Under the pieces are notes generated by a model. It searched no databases. It was not told where the DNA came from and saw only the letters and a program-made list of their open reading frames with translations. A stretch of DNA of 64,000 bases. Origin: UBA11612 sp964475755. GTDB taxonomy: Bacteria > Pseudomonadota > Alphaproteobacteria > Rhodospirillales > Rhodospirillaceae. The translations under genes and the position numbers were made by a program. Of the stretch, positions 28,134 to 36,048 are shown one piece after another (within the stretch, counting starts at the first letter, position 1; the number at the start of each line of letters is the position of its first letter). Location: the NCBI GenBank assembly GCA_964475755.1, contig CAYYXR010000011.1:1-64000 (forward strand). Direction: 5' to 3'.

Positions 28134-29402
28134 TTATCGTTTTAGATCGCGCGCCGCTTGCGTCATTTCGTCCGTGGTCCTCAAGACGGTCGCCGCACTT
28201 GAGTAAGCCCGTTGCGTAACGATCATCTTGGTGAATTGATCCGCAAGATCGACATTGGACTGCTCTAGAGCACCAACCACCAAATTAGTCGTGCCGGCAT
28301 TTCCCAGCGCGCTCAGCTGCAAGCCGCCGGACTCAACGGTTTGAAGGTAGGTGTTGCCGTTGCGCGCTTCCAGCTTGTTGTCGGACTCGAACCTCGCAAT
28401 GGGCAGTTGATATAGGTTGCGAACTTCGCCATTGGAGTAGCTGGCAACAAGCACACCATTATTATTGAAGTATGCGTTCTGCAGCCGGCCGGCCAAAAAC
28501 CCGTCCTGTTCGATGTTTTGAACAGTGAACGCCCCCGCATCCGAGAACTGCGTCATCTGCGATATGTCCACAGTCATTGTTTGCGGCCCAGCGGCGTCGT
28601 TCACCGTAACGCTGATTTGGCCATTGGTTGGCGAAAGCACCTCGCCGATAGAACTAAAGGATATGGTGGACGGATTGAAAGTTGCGGTCACGGGCTGCTG
28701 GTTTGTGCCAATCGCTTCCATGTCCAACGTCCAGTCGGAATTTCCGGCATTCGCCGTGAACCCCATGACCAACGTGCGGGAATTTCTGCTCGCATCGACG
28801 AAAGGCAAACCCACGCTTTGGCGTCCGGAAGAATCTGCAGAAATGTTCGCTTGCAAAGAAATTGTGGAAGTTGCCTGGCTCGCGACAACGCTGTTGTTGC
28901 TGAACATAATCGGCGATAAAGACGCCAGATTGTTTGTTTGATTGATATTGCCGTCCGCGTCGGCGGCCCAGCCGTAAATATAATCACCACCAGCCGTTGT
29001 CAGCAATGTTCCCTGATCAAGCTGGCCGTCGCCGTCCGAATCAGTGGTAAGCTGAACGGCTTTGCCGTAAAAGGAGCCATCGCGCGTATATTGCCACTCG
29101 CCGCTTCCGTTCGTGGTTTTATTCGTGACAAAAAACCTGCGCCCATTGAGCGCGACGTCGAATGAGCGTTCCGTAGAAGTAATAAGACCCTGCTTGGTTA
29201 CTTCGCGGTAATCATACGTATCCACCGTGAAAAATCTTTTTTCCAGGGGCGTAACCCGGTTCAGCAACGTCGCAAAATGCGTACCCTGCAGCTTGTAACC
29301 GGTCGTATTGACGTTCGAAATATTCGTCGAAATATTCGACAAATGCTGCGCCTGCGCGTTTAGCGCTTGGACCGACGTGTTGAATGTCCCCTGCAGGCTC
29401 AT
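28134..29402 (-). CDS. flgE: flagellar hook protein FlgE (isolated gene)
   Basis: A 422-residue axial flagellar protein. The N terminus (TSVQALNAQAQHLSNISTNI) carries the rod/hook family signature. The C terminus (LADQFTKMIVTQRAYSSAATV) has the matching FLG_bbr_C motif. The middle is a FlgE-like D1/D2 beta region. It forms the hook joining rod and filament and is secreted by the flagellar type III apparatus. A strong GGAGAG ribosome site lies six bases before the ATG. No other flagellar gene is within the window, which is unusual; neighbours are a DUF2786-like gene and thiG. FlgF or FlgG are less likely given the length. Confidence 0.88.
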   Translation of the reverse strand: MSLQGTFNTSVQALNAQAQHLSNISTNISNVNTTGYKLQGTHFATLLNRVTPLEKRFFTVDTYDYREVTKQGLITSTERSFDVALNGRRFFVTNKTTNGSGEWQYTRDGSFYGKAVQLTTDSDGDGQLDQGTLLTTAGGDYIYGWAADADGNINQTNNLASLSPIMFSNNSVVASQATSTISLQANISADSSGRQSVGLPFVDASRNSRTLVMGFTANAGNSDWTLDMEAIGTNQQPVTATFNPSTISFSSIGEVLSPTNGQISVTVNDAAGPQTMTVDISQMTQFSDAGAFTVQNIEQDGFLAGRLQNAYFNNNGVLVASYSNGEVRNLYQLPIARFESDNKLEARNGNTYLQTVESGGLQLSALGNAGTTNLVVGALEQSNVDLADQFTKMIVTQRAYSSAATVLRTTDEMTQAARDLKR

Positions 29403-29472
29403 CTTTATCTCTCCGCGGACGTATTTCCGATTTGCACACGCCTAGCGCCTTCGCGCCGACGCATGCGCATAA

Positions 29473-29492
29473 CTTGCTTTTTATTAAGCAAG
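29473..29492. repeat. short inverted repeat between thiG and flgE
   Basis: CTTGCTT and AAGCAAG form a perfect 7-bp inverted repeat with a 6-base AT loop (29473-29479 and 29486-29492). It lies 71-90 bases upstream of the flgE start. There is no U run in the minus direction, so it is more likely an operator or mRNA hairpin than a terminator. The rest of the 212-base spacer shows nothing recognisable. Confidence 0.4.
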
Positions 29493-29614
29493 CGATGTGC
29501 CAACGACATAACCACATAATATCAATGGGTTAGAGGTAGGCGGCCCTAATCAGCCGCAGCAATTTTGCCGGGACACGAGTTAGAATAGGGCAATTTTTGC
29601 CGGGCGGGCCGACG

Positions 29615-30400
29615 CTATATCAGCCCACCGAGTGGTGAAGACGGATCCGCATAGAGTTTTCGAGGCATGCGTCCTGCTTGGTATGCTAGGCGCCCCGCCT
29701 CCACCGCAAGCTTCATTGCCCGCGCCATCGCTATTGGGTTTTTTGCCGCAGCGATCGCTGTGTTCATAAGAACACCGTCACATCCCAATTCCATCGCAAT
29801 AGCCGCATCAGACGCTGTGCCGACGCCGGCGTCCACCAACACCGGGACACTAGACTGCTCGATAATAATCCGAATGTTCACCGGATTTTGTATCCCAAGA
29901 CCAGATCCGATCGGCGCCGCCAGTGGCATGATCGCACAACAGCCCACATCCTCGAGTTGCTTGGCAATGATAGGGTCATCAGAGGTGTAAACCATTACGT
30001 CGAAACCGTCCTTGATAAGCGCCTGGGCCGCACTTACTGTTTCAACAACATTTGGATACAACGTCTTCTGGTCACCAAGGACTTCCAACTTTACGAGATT
30101 CCATCCTCCTGCTTCGCGCGCAAGACGAAGTGTTCGAACGGCATCCTCCGCCGTATAACAACCTGCGGTATTGGGCAAAAATGTATATTTTTTTGGATCG
30201 ACGTAATCGACCAGCATCGGCTGGGATGGATCCGAAAGATTTACACGACGAACCGCAACGGTGACGATTTCCGCCCCTGAAGCTTCAATCGCCAGCGCTG
30301 TCTCTTCGAAATCCTTATACTTCCCAGTTCCGACCAGCAGCCGGGAATGAAACTTTCGGCCAGCGACTTCAAAATACTCTACCTCCCTACCGGAATCCAT
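29615..30400 (-). CDS. thiG: thiazole synthase ThiG
   Basis: ThiG makes the thiazole phosphate of thiamine from deoxyxylulose-5-phosphate, dehydroglycine and ThiS-thiocarboxylate. The TIM-barrel motifs are clear: LLVGTGKYKD near the start, the Schiff-base lysine in NLVKLEVLGD, the phosphate-binding PVLVDAGVGTASDAA, and GCDGVLMNTAI. The length of 261 aa is normal. It directly abuts thiS with no intervening base. No TPP riboswitch is visible upstream of the pair. Confidence 0.96.
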   Translation of the reverse strand: MDSGREVEYFEVAGRKFHSRLLVGTGKYKDFEETALAIEASGAEIVTVAVRRVNLSDPSQPMLVDYVDPKKYTFLPNTAGCYTAEDAVRTLRLAREAGGWNLVKLEVLGDQKTLYPNVVETVSAAQALIKDGFDVMVYTSDDPIIAKQLEDVGCCAIMPLAAPIGSGLGIQNPVNIRIIIEQSSVPVLVDAGVGTASDAAIAMELGCDGVLMNTAIAAAKNPIAMARAMKLAVEAGRLAYQAGRMPRKLYADPSSPLGGLI

Positions 30401-30601
30401 TTATCCTCCACCTATAAATTGAACGATCTCCAGGCGATCTCCGTCTTCAATCTTCATGTGCGCAAATGAAGACTTCGGCACTATTTCAAGATTACGCTCG
30501 ACCGCGACTTTGCGCGGATCGACGCCCAAATCCTTGAGAAATTCTTCTACGGTCATGGCCGCGGCCAACTCTTTGCTTTCGCCGTTTACTGAGACTTGCA
30601 T
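30401..30601 (-). CDS. thiS: sulfur carrier protein ThiS
   Basis: A 66-residue ubiquitin-like sulfur carrier ending in the essential Gly-Gly (FIGGG), whose C-terminal thiocarboxylate donates sulfur to the thiazole. The beta-grasp pattern (VNGESKEL, VAVERNLEIVP, LEIVQFIGGG) is typical. It is immediately upstream of thiG. ThiF and ThiO/ThiH are not in the window. Confidence 0.93.
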   Translation of the reverse strand: MQVSVNGESKELAAAMTVEEFLKDLGVDPRKVAVERNLEIVPKSSFAHMKIEDGDRLEIVQFIGGG

Positions 30602-30827
30602 ACTAAAATTGAGATCTGATAGGGACCAAAAATTAAACGGTATTACTCGTGAGGGCCAAGTATGATGCGCGGTATTCCGGGTTTCAACCGGCGCACCCGA
30701 CCTACCACAATCTATTGCTTCAGTTGCCCTATGGCGAGTCTATGGTATATCCCTGCATTGGCTGGCCTGATGCTGGCTCCCCCCGCATATTTAGGGGTGG
30801 AATCGCGGGAAAAGTAGGACAAATATC

Positions 30828-31274
30828 TTGAGCCGCAATATCCTTGTGTTGAACGGTCCCAATCTCAACTTGTTGGGAAAGCGTGAGCCAGAGGTTTATG
30901 GCCGCACGTCCCTTGAGGACATTCGGAAGGCCGCAGTTGATAGAGCCAACAAACATGGCCTCGAGATGGATTTTCGCCAATCGAACGAGGAAGGCGAAAT
31001 CGTATCAGCCATTCAGGACGCTGGTGACAAATTTGACGGTATCATTATTAACGCAGCCGCATATACGCACACATCGGTTGCTATCTTGGACGCTCTGCTT
31101 GCATGTGAAATACCGGTTGTAGAGGTTCACTTGTCGAACATTTACAAGCGGGAAGAGTTTCGCCATCACTCCTACGTTTCGAAAGCTGCGACTGGACTTA
31201 TTTGCGGATTTGGAGCGTACGGGTATGAACTCGCCATCGATGCGATGGCGCAAATAATCGATAAGGAAAAGTGA
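30828..31274 (+). CDS. aroQ: type II 3-dehydroquinate dehydratase
   Basis: The dodecameric shikimate-pathway enzyme, 148 aa. NGPNLNLLGKREPEVYG at the N terminus contains the catalytic-loop Arg and Tyr. The catalytic His is in EEFRHHSYVSKAATG, and the active-site GAAYTHTS-like region appears as NAAAYTHTSVA. It starts with TTG, as the N-terminal strand begins immediately. The stop overlaps the GTG start of accB. The order aroQ-accB-accC is conserved in Alphaproteobacteria. Confidence 0.95.
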   Translation: MSRNILVLNGPNLNLLGKREPEVYGRTSLEDIRKAAVDRANKHGLEMDFRQSNEEGEIVSAIQDAGDKFDGIIINAAAYTHTSVAILDALLACEIPVVEVHLSNIYKREEFRHHSYVSKAATGLICGFGAYGYELAIDAMAQIIDKEK

Positions 31275-31798
31275 GCGTGAGCCCCACAAAATCCAGCGGC
31301 AAACAAAACGTTTCAGACCAGAAAGGCGGTCCGAAACTCAAGGATGCAACTTCTATGACTAAAATTAACAGCGACCTCGTCCGACAATTGGCGTCTGTCC
31401 TTGATGAAACCAATCTGACGGAAATCGAGTATGAAATGGCCGGCTTGCGTATTCGTGTTGCTCGAACGACACAAGGCACATATGTGGCCGCACCGACGGC
31501 GCCTGCCCCGCCGGCAGCGGCTACGGGCACATCACCCGCTCCTGCGGCCGACCCAGCCTCACACGCGGGCGCTGTAAAAGCGCCGATGGTCGGCGTGGTT
31601 TATCTACTTCCCGAACCCGGAGCGCCGCCGTTTGTAAAGATTGGCGACGAAGTCAAAGCGGGCCAAACAGTCGCGCTTATAGAAGCCATGAAAACGTTTA
31701 ATCCCGTAAAGGCTCCCAAATCTGGGAGGGTTGTGGAAATTGTCGCCGAGAACGGATCGCCAGTCGAATACGGCGAGCCGCTGGTCATTATTGAATAG
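31271..31798 (+). CDS. accB: acetyl-CoA carboxylase biotin carboxyl carrier protein
   Basis: BCCP, 175 aa if started at the GTG overlapping the aroQ stop. A helical N-terminal part (about 30-70) is followed by an Ala/Pro-rich flexible linker (about 75-100) and a biotinyl domain with the biotin-accepting lysine in EAMKTFNPV. The thumb (PEPGAPPFVKIGDEV) of the AccB type is present. An internal ATG at 31355 aligns with shorter BCCPs and is a reasonable alternative start, since the 28 residues before it are polar and low in conservation signals. It lies 18 bases before accC. Confidence 0.94.
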   Translation: MSVSPTKSSGKQNVSDQKGGPKLKDATSMTKINSDLVRQLASVLDETNLTEIEYEMAGLRIRVARTTQGTYVAAPTAPAPPAAATGTSPAPAADPASHAGAVKAPMVGVVYLLPEPGAPPFVKIGDEVKAGQTVALIEAMKTFNPVKAPKSGRVVEIVAENGSPVEYGEPLVIIE

Positions 31799-31816
31799 GC
31801 AGCGCAAAGCCAGCTT

Positions 31817-33172
31817 ATGTTCGAAAAAATCCTCATCGCCAACCGCGGGGAAATAGCGCTCCGCATTCAGCGCGCTTGCCGTGAAATGGGAATCAAGACC
31901 GTGGCCGTGCACTCCACGGCGGATTCTGAAGCGATGCATGTGCGCCTTGCGGACGAAGCAGTTTGCATTGGACCGCCACCCGCTCGTGACAGTTACCTGA
32001 ATAAGGCCGCCATCATATCCGCAGCTACCATCACGGACTCTGACGCCATACACCCGGGGTATGGCTTCCTTTCCGAGAATGCCGAATTCGCGGAAATTGT
32101 TGCGGACCACGGCATCGCATTTATCGGCCCCGATCCGCACCATATTCGGACCATGGGCGATAAAGTTATTGCGAAAAAAACCGCGAAGGAGAGCGGGTTG
32201 CCCGTTGTCCCCGGATCAGATGGTGCCGTGCCCGACGAAAAAGCCGCCGTAAAAGTCGCCGAGGAAATTGGATATCCAGTGCTTATCAAGGCAAGCGCTG
32301 GCGGCGGAGGGCGAGGCATGAAAGTGGCCGAAAGTGCCGACCAGCTTACAGAGGCTTTTCAAATTGCGACGACAGAGGCGCAAGCCGCTTTCGGCAATAG
32401 CGAAGTCTATATGGAAAAATACTTGGCTCGCCCGCGGCACATCGAAATTCAAGTCTTGGGCGACAAGCATGGAAATGTCGTGCATTTGGGCGAGCGCGAT
32501 TGTTCCTTGCAACGCAAGCATCAAAAAATATTCGAGGAAACGCCCTCTCCTGCCCTCAATTCAAGCCAGCGGGACGAGATTGGCGAAGTCGTGTGCGATG
32601 CCATGCGTCATATTGGTTACGACAACGCTGGCACGGTGGAATTTCTATATGAAGATGGAAATTTCTATTTCATAGAAATGAACACGCGCCTTCAAGTCGA
32701 ACACCCGATCACGGAGATGGTTACGGGGCTCGACCTTGTTCGAGAACAAATTCGAGTCGCCTATGGATTGGAATTAGGGATTAAGCAAGAAGATGTCACC
32801 TTTGCCGGGTGGTCGATGGAGTGCCGCATAAATGCGGAAAACCCCCGCACCTTTGCGCCGTCTCCCGGTCAAATTACGGGGTATCACGCACCGGGCGGGA
32901 GGCGCGTTCGCGTCGATTCTGGCCTGTTCGCGGGATTCAAAATTCCGCCGCATTACGATAGCTTAATCGCAAAACTAATTGTTCAGGGAAGTACGCGCCA
33001 TGAATGCTTGATGCGCATGCGCAGAGCTCTACATGAATACGTGATTGACGGCATAGATACGTCGATACCACTACACACGGAGATTCTTCACCAGCAAGAA
33101 ATTATTGATGGTGACTACGACATACGGTGGTTGGAAAAATTTGTAGCTCAATCCAACACTGAGAAAAAATAA
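31817..33172 (+). CDS. accC: acetyl-CoA carboxylase biotin carboxylase subunit
   Basis: The ATP-dependent biotin carboxylase, 451 aa. The start MFEKILIANRGEIALR, the ATP-grasp glycine loop KASAGGGGRGM, the bicarbonate/biotin site EMNTRLQVEHP, and GERDCSLQRKHQK are canonical. With AccB it carboxylates biotin for malonyl-CoA formation. The AccA and AccD subunits are elsewhere. Confidence 0.97.
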   Translation: MFEKILIANRGEIALRIQRACREMGIKTVAVHSTADSEAMHVRLADEAVCIGPPPARDSYLNKAAIISAATITDSDAIHPGYGFLSENAEFAEIVADHGIAFIGPDPHHIRTMGDKVIAKKTAKESGLPVVPGSDGAVPDEKAAVKVAEEIGYPVLIKASAGGGGRGMKVAESADQLTEAFQIATTEAQAAFGNSEVYMEKYLARPRHIEIQVLGDKHGNVVHLGERDCSLQRKHQKIFEETPSPALNSSQRDEIGEVVCDAMRHIGYDNAGTVEFLYEDGNFYFIEMNTRLQVEHPITEMVTGLDLVREQIRVAYGLELGIKQEDVTFAGWSMECRINAENPRTFAPSPGQITGYHAPGGRRVRVDSGLFAGFKIPPHYDSLIAKLIVQGSTRHECLMRMRRALHEYVIDGIDTSIPLHTEILHQQEIIDGDYDIRWLEKFVAQSNTEKK

Positions 33173-33181
33173 TTCGGGGAC

Positions 33182-33207
33182 GAGCAAACCCAACGGGAGT
33201 TTGGCTC
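33182..33207 (+). promoter_or_regulatory. hairpin over the aat ribosome-binding site
   Basis: GAGCAAAC (33182-33189) can pair with GTTT-g-GCTC (33199-33207, one bulged G) directly before the aat ATG. The likely ribosome site GGGAG (33195-33199) lies in the loop and stem edge. The hairpin could tune aat translation or uncouple it from accC; the pairing is seen, the effect is inferred. Confidence 0.45.
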
Positions 33208-33864
33208 ATGACCGACATTACACCTGAATTGGTTCTCAAGGCGTACGCTTATGGCGTTTTCCCGATGGCGAAATCGCGGAGCGAGACCGATGTATTTTGG
33301 GTCCAACCGAAATTGCGCGGCGTAATTCCGCTCGAGGCCTTTCACATTCCAAAATCACTGAAAAAGCGCCTGCGGAAGGAACAGTATACAGTCACGGTGG
33401 ATAAGGCTTTCCCTGAAGTCATAAAAGGCTGCGCTCAAGCAACTGACGAAAGGTCGGACACTTGGATCAACGCTCAAATCGAAGGCCTGTTCACTGAACT
33501 CCATGATGCCGGACTGGCACATAGTATAGAAGTTTGGCAAGAAGGTGAGCTGGTCGGCGGGCTATACGGCTTGGCAATGGGTGCCGCATTTTTTGGTGAA
33601 AGCATGTTCACCCGCGCATCCGATGCTTCGAAGATTGCCTTGTGTCATCTTGTGGGCATCCTCAAACGTGGCAATTTTGCACTGCTAGACACGCAATTCA
33701 TCACAGATCATTTGAAGCAGTTTGGGGCCGTCGAGATCAGCCAGAAAGAGTACCTGAGCGAACTCAGCACTGCATTGGCGCGGCAAGGAGATTTCGGTGA
33801 TCCACTAAGTCAGCGCGAGTTGGAGGATCTGCTGCTTTCACACCCAAGAACCCAAACGTCATAG
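33208..33864 (+). CDS. aat: leucyl/phenylalanyl-tRNA-protein transferase
   Basis: Aat adds Leu or Phe to proteins with N-terminal Arg or Lys, marking them for ClpS/ClpAP. The fold is GNAT-like. Hallmarks include AYAYGVFPMAKS, WVQPKLRGVIPL, GGLYGLAMGAAFFGESMF and LLDTQFITDHLKQFGA. The length of 218 aa is normal. It is 35 bases downstream of accC. Its 3' end overlaps the convergent DUF2155 gene by about 55 bases. Confidence 0.96.
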   Translation: MTDITPELVLKAYAYGVFPMAKSRSETDVFWVQPKLRGVIPLEAFHIPKSLKKRLRKEQYTVTVDKAFPEVIKGCAQATDERSDTWINAQIEGLFTELHDAGLAHSIEVWQEGELVGGLYGLAMGAAFFGESMFTRASDASKIALCHLVGILKRGNFALLDTQFITDHLKQFGAVEISQKEYLSELSTALARQGDFGDPLSQRELEDLLLSHPRTQTS

Positions 33865-34229
33865 ACTGGGTGATCCATGGCTGAAAGCGCTGGGCTGGAC
33901 GCAAACATCCATCCGCTGAACAACTGCTCTTCTTCATCGACCTCTTGGACCTGAAAGATTTCCATGAAGACCGCGCTTTCCGGAGGATCTTCCGGCGGTG
34001 TTGTTATGCACGTCTGCGCAACAATCTCAAGGGTACCAAAGCGGACCGGTGACCCCACGATCCCTTTCAAGGTATTGACCCGGGCTGTAACCTTATCAAG
34101 AGCCCCCAGAACAACGGTATCCATTTCGATACCGTTCTCCTCCAACGTTGCGAAGGCCTGAACCGGCACAAATGCGACGGATGAAAGCGCCACGCAAAAT
34201 AAAACTCTTGGCCAACATATGCGCATCAT
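33810..34229 (-). CDS. DUF2155 periplasmic protein
   Basis: A 139-residue exported protein restricted largely to Alphaproteobacteria. A signal peptide (about 1-26, ending VQAFA) precedes a domain with ARVNTLKGIVGSPVRFGTLEI and the motif GWMFASSPALSAMDHPVYDVWV, both typical of DUF2155. Two cysteines are likely in a disulfide. The function is unknown; the conserved location beside mlaD and NDUFA12 suggests an envelope role (inference). The frame is open upstream to 34421, but that part overlaps mlaD and has no signal sequence, so the double ATG at 34229/34226 was chosen. Confidence 0.88.
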   Translation of the reverse strand: MMRICWPRVLFCVALSSVAFVPVQAFATLEENGIEMDTVVLGALDKVTARVNTLKGIVGSPVRFGTLEIVAQTCITTPPEDPPESAVFMEIFQVQEVDEEEQLFSGWMFASSPALSAMDHPVYDVWVLGCESSRSSNSR

Positions 34230-34320
34230 TGAATTCTCTGCCAACCTATTCTTCGAGCGCACCCCAAAGTAACGATAATTGTGGCATCCATTGGGCGCAT
34301 TAGATATTTGCGGACATTCC

Positions 34321-34785
34321 CTATTGGGCAGACCCGTTTCCGCCACCCGTTGCGAGGAATATGATTTCGCCAACCAAGTCTTCCAAACTCTGAAAATCTT
34401 GCGTGGTGTAAATAGTTCCACCTGCCGGAATAGTTTCTGTAGCCTGTCCGGGCGTCAGATTAACGTATTTGGACCCGAGCAAGCCGTCTCCAATAATAGC
34501 CGCTTGCGTATCCACCGGTAGCGCGACGCCGGAATTAATGGACATAGTTACACGAGCTTGAAAAGTCTCATAATCCAGATCCTCGGCAACCACTGTGCCC
34601 ACATTGATTCCGCTTATTCGCACGTCGCTTCCACGGACGAGGCCACCAACCTTGAGGAAATCCGCGCTGACCTCATACCCCGACGTTATATATAAATCTA
34701 CAATCGAATACGCGAACGTCAAAAACATCGCCGCAATCAACAACACGACGGCACCGAGTACAGTTTCAATTGGGTTGCGTTTCAC
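34321..34785 (-). CDS. mlaD: MlaD-family MCE-domain protein
   Basis: A 154-residue inner-membrane-anchored protein. One N-terminal helix (8-28) is followed by an MCE domain (about 38-120, KVGGLVRGSDVRISGINVG ... GDGLLGSKYVNLTPG). MlaD forms the hexameric lipid-binding ring of the Mla transporter, which keeps phospholipids out of the outer leaflet. The sequence is that of canonical MlaD. It is nine bases after a second MCE gene. MlaF, MlaE, MlaB and MlaC are not nearby. Confidence 0.93.
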   Translation of the reverse strand: MKRNPIETVLGAVVLLIAAMFLTFAYSIVDLYITSGYEVSADFLKVGGLVRGSDVRISGINVGTVVAEDLDYETFQARVTMSINSGVALPVDTQAAIIGDGLLGSKYVNLTPGQATETIPAGGTIYTTQDFQSLEDLVGEIIFLATGGGNGSAQ

Positions 34786-34794
34786 AACTGATCC

Positions 34795-35310
34795 TCAATC
34801 GACCTTTTCGAATTCTGAATTGGACGCATTTGTTTCTTGATCACCGGAATCCGCTGCCGCGGCACGCGCGCGATCGACAATCAATGCAATAAGTTCTTCA
34901 AGAATTACAGAATCTTGTGAGTACGAAATGCGATCTCCGCTTTCAAGAAGATCTTCCGTGCCACCAGGATACAATTCCACGTATTTGGTTCCGAATATTC
35001 CGTCGGTTTCAATGACAACGGCCGTGTCTTCGGGCAACGGTACCTTTTCGAAAAATTGGAACGTGAGTACAGCTCGATTTTGATTGTTGAGATGCATTTG
35101 CGAGACGATGCCGACGTCGATGCCTCCAATCCTTGCGGGGCTCCCGACATAAACGCCGTCAGCCTGGCCGAAATCCGCAGTTAATTCGAAACGATCCTCT
35201 TCCGGACCAATCGTGTGGCGGTTGGCCAGAGCCGTTAAGACCAGCACCAAAGCAAGCGTAACCGCCGCGACGACTCCGACGAGATATTCGCGGCGCTCAG
35301 TTCGGGACAT
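34795..35310 (-). CDS. second, divergent MlaD-family MCE protein
   Basis: A 171-residue paralogue of the next gene with the same plan: N-terminal membrane helix (about 10-28), one MCE domain (about 40-125, with GSPARIGGIDVGIV and ETDGIFGTKYVELYPGG), and an acidic C-terminal tail. The two share the GxxVRIxGIxVG and GxxGxKYVxLxPG patterns but are otherwise quite different, so the duplication is old. It could form mixed hexamers with MlaD or a separate ring (inference). It lies 22 bases after the NDUFA12 gene. Confidence 0.88.
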   Translation of the reverse strand: MSRTERREYLVGVVAAVTLALVLVLTALANRHTIGPEEDRFELTADFGQADGVYVGSPARIGGIDVGIVSQMHLNNQNRAVLTFQFFEKVPLPEDTAVVIETDGIFGTKYVELYPGGTEDLLESGDRISYSQDSVILEELIALIVDRARAAAADSGDQETNASNSEFEKVD

Positions 35311-35332
35311 ATCCGCTAAGCACCGATGTTAA

Positions 35333-35689
35333 TTAAGACTCTGGTGACCAGGCCTGGTAGTCGCCTGTCGCATCTGCGCGGCGACCACCGCGCAAATCGT
35401 GTCCGGGCGGGAAATACGCCTGTTCGGTGCCGGTCATGTTTGCCATATGCGGCTTCACCCAGCGTTTCTCTGCCACCGTTTCAATGGGCTTATCCGTTGT
35501 GTGATGCAGCCAAGCATGCCATTCCGGCGGAACTTTAGAGGCTTCGGGTTCGCCGCTATACACGACCCAGCGCTGTTCCCGATTTCCCCAGCGTTTGCGC
35601 GACTTGGAACGGTAATAGGTGTTACCGTAAGCGTCTTCGCCGACTTTTTCACCATACAATTTGGTGTAGAGCCACGTTCCGAAACTCAT
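35333..35689 (-). CDS. NADH:ubiquinone oxidoreductase NDUFA12 (B17.2) subunit
   Basis: An accessory complex I subunit found in mitochondria and Alphaproteobacteria, 118 aa. The signature runs GEKVGEDAYGNTYYRSK, RWVVYSGEPEASKVPPEWHAWLHH and the C-terminal HxPN-like region. It sits on the matrix/cytoplasmic arm. The start at ATG 35689 gives the usual N terminus MSFGTWLYTKLYG; a GTG/ATG further upstream has no similarity. It heads a small minus-strand group with the two MlaD genes and DUF2155. Confidence 0.93.
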   Translation of the reverse strand: MSFGTWLYTKLYGEKVGEDAYGNTYYRSKSRKRWGNREQRWVVYSGEPEASKVPPEWHAWLHHTTDKPIETVAEKRWVKPHMANMTGTEQAYFPPGHDLRGGRRADATGDYQAWSPES

Positions 35690-35867
35690 TCCAAAATTAC
35701 TCCGTCCGGAATCCCTTAATGAGGCCCTCTGGTGGCCTGTTGCCGCGCAATATGGCGTCAATTGACGCGAGCGTCCAGTACAGGCGCACAGCCCGCGGAA
35801 AGGACGGCATTTTGTACCTATTGCAGGCCCAGCATGGCCCTCAAGACCCTTGAATTTAAAGGTTTTT

Positions 35868-35914
35868 GCCCATAATCTAGGGGTGACTTCGGAAAATCAC
35901 ACAATATCTGGTAT
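35868..35914 (+). promoter_or_regulatory. candidate NrdR box pair upstream of nrdJ
   Basis: ACACAATATCTGGTAT (35899-35914) matches the NrdR consensus acaCwAtATaTwGtgt at 13 of 16 positions. A weaker partner, GCCCATAATCTAGGGG (35868-35883, 9 of 16), starts exactly 31 bases earlier, the spacing typical of NrdR pairs. NrdR is the ATP/dATP-sensing repressor of ribonucleotide reductase genes. The site is about 135 bases before the nrdJ ATG. The rest of 35690-36048 holds no gene or B12 riboswitch that I can recognise. Confidence 0.6.
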
Positions 35915-36048
35915 TCTGAGGCGCGAGGGCCGAGGGGAAGATTGGAAAGTTTCTAGCCTGAATACCCGACCATGCGAGGTTGGGTCAGACGGATTTGTCC
36001 CGCACTTCCTCGAAATTGTTTTTGGTTATTCTGTTTAAGGATGCGGGT

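Noticed and set aside
30776..30800. CCCC/GGGG hairpin before aroQ as a terminator
   Set aside because: Only four base pairs, with a nine-base loop and no T run.
30602..30827. Possible TPP riboswitch before thiSG
   Set aside because: The conserved CTGAGA and ACCTGATCTGG-type elements are absent on the minus strand.
34230..34421. Upstream extension of the DUF2155 gene
   Set aside because: It overlaps mlaD, and a proper signal peptide starts at the ATG pair 34229/34226.
35690..36048. Possible cobalamin riboswitch before nrdJ
   Set aside because: No B12-box-like GCCACTG or AGYCAGGAGACC element was found.
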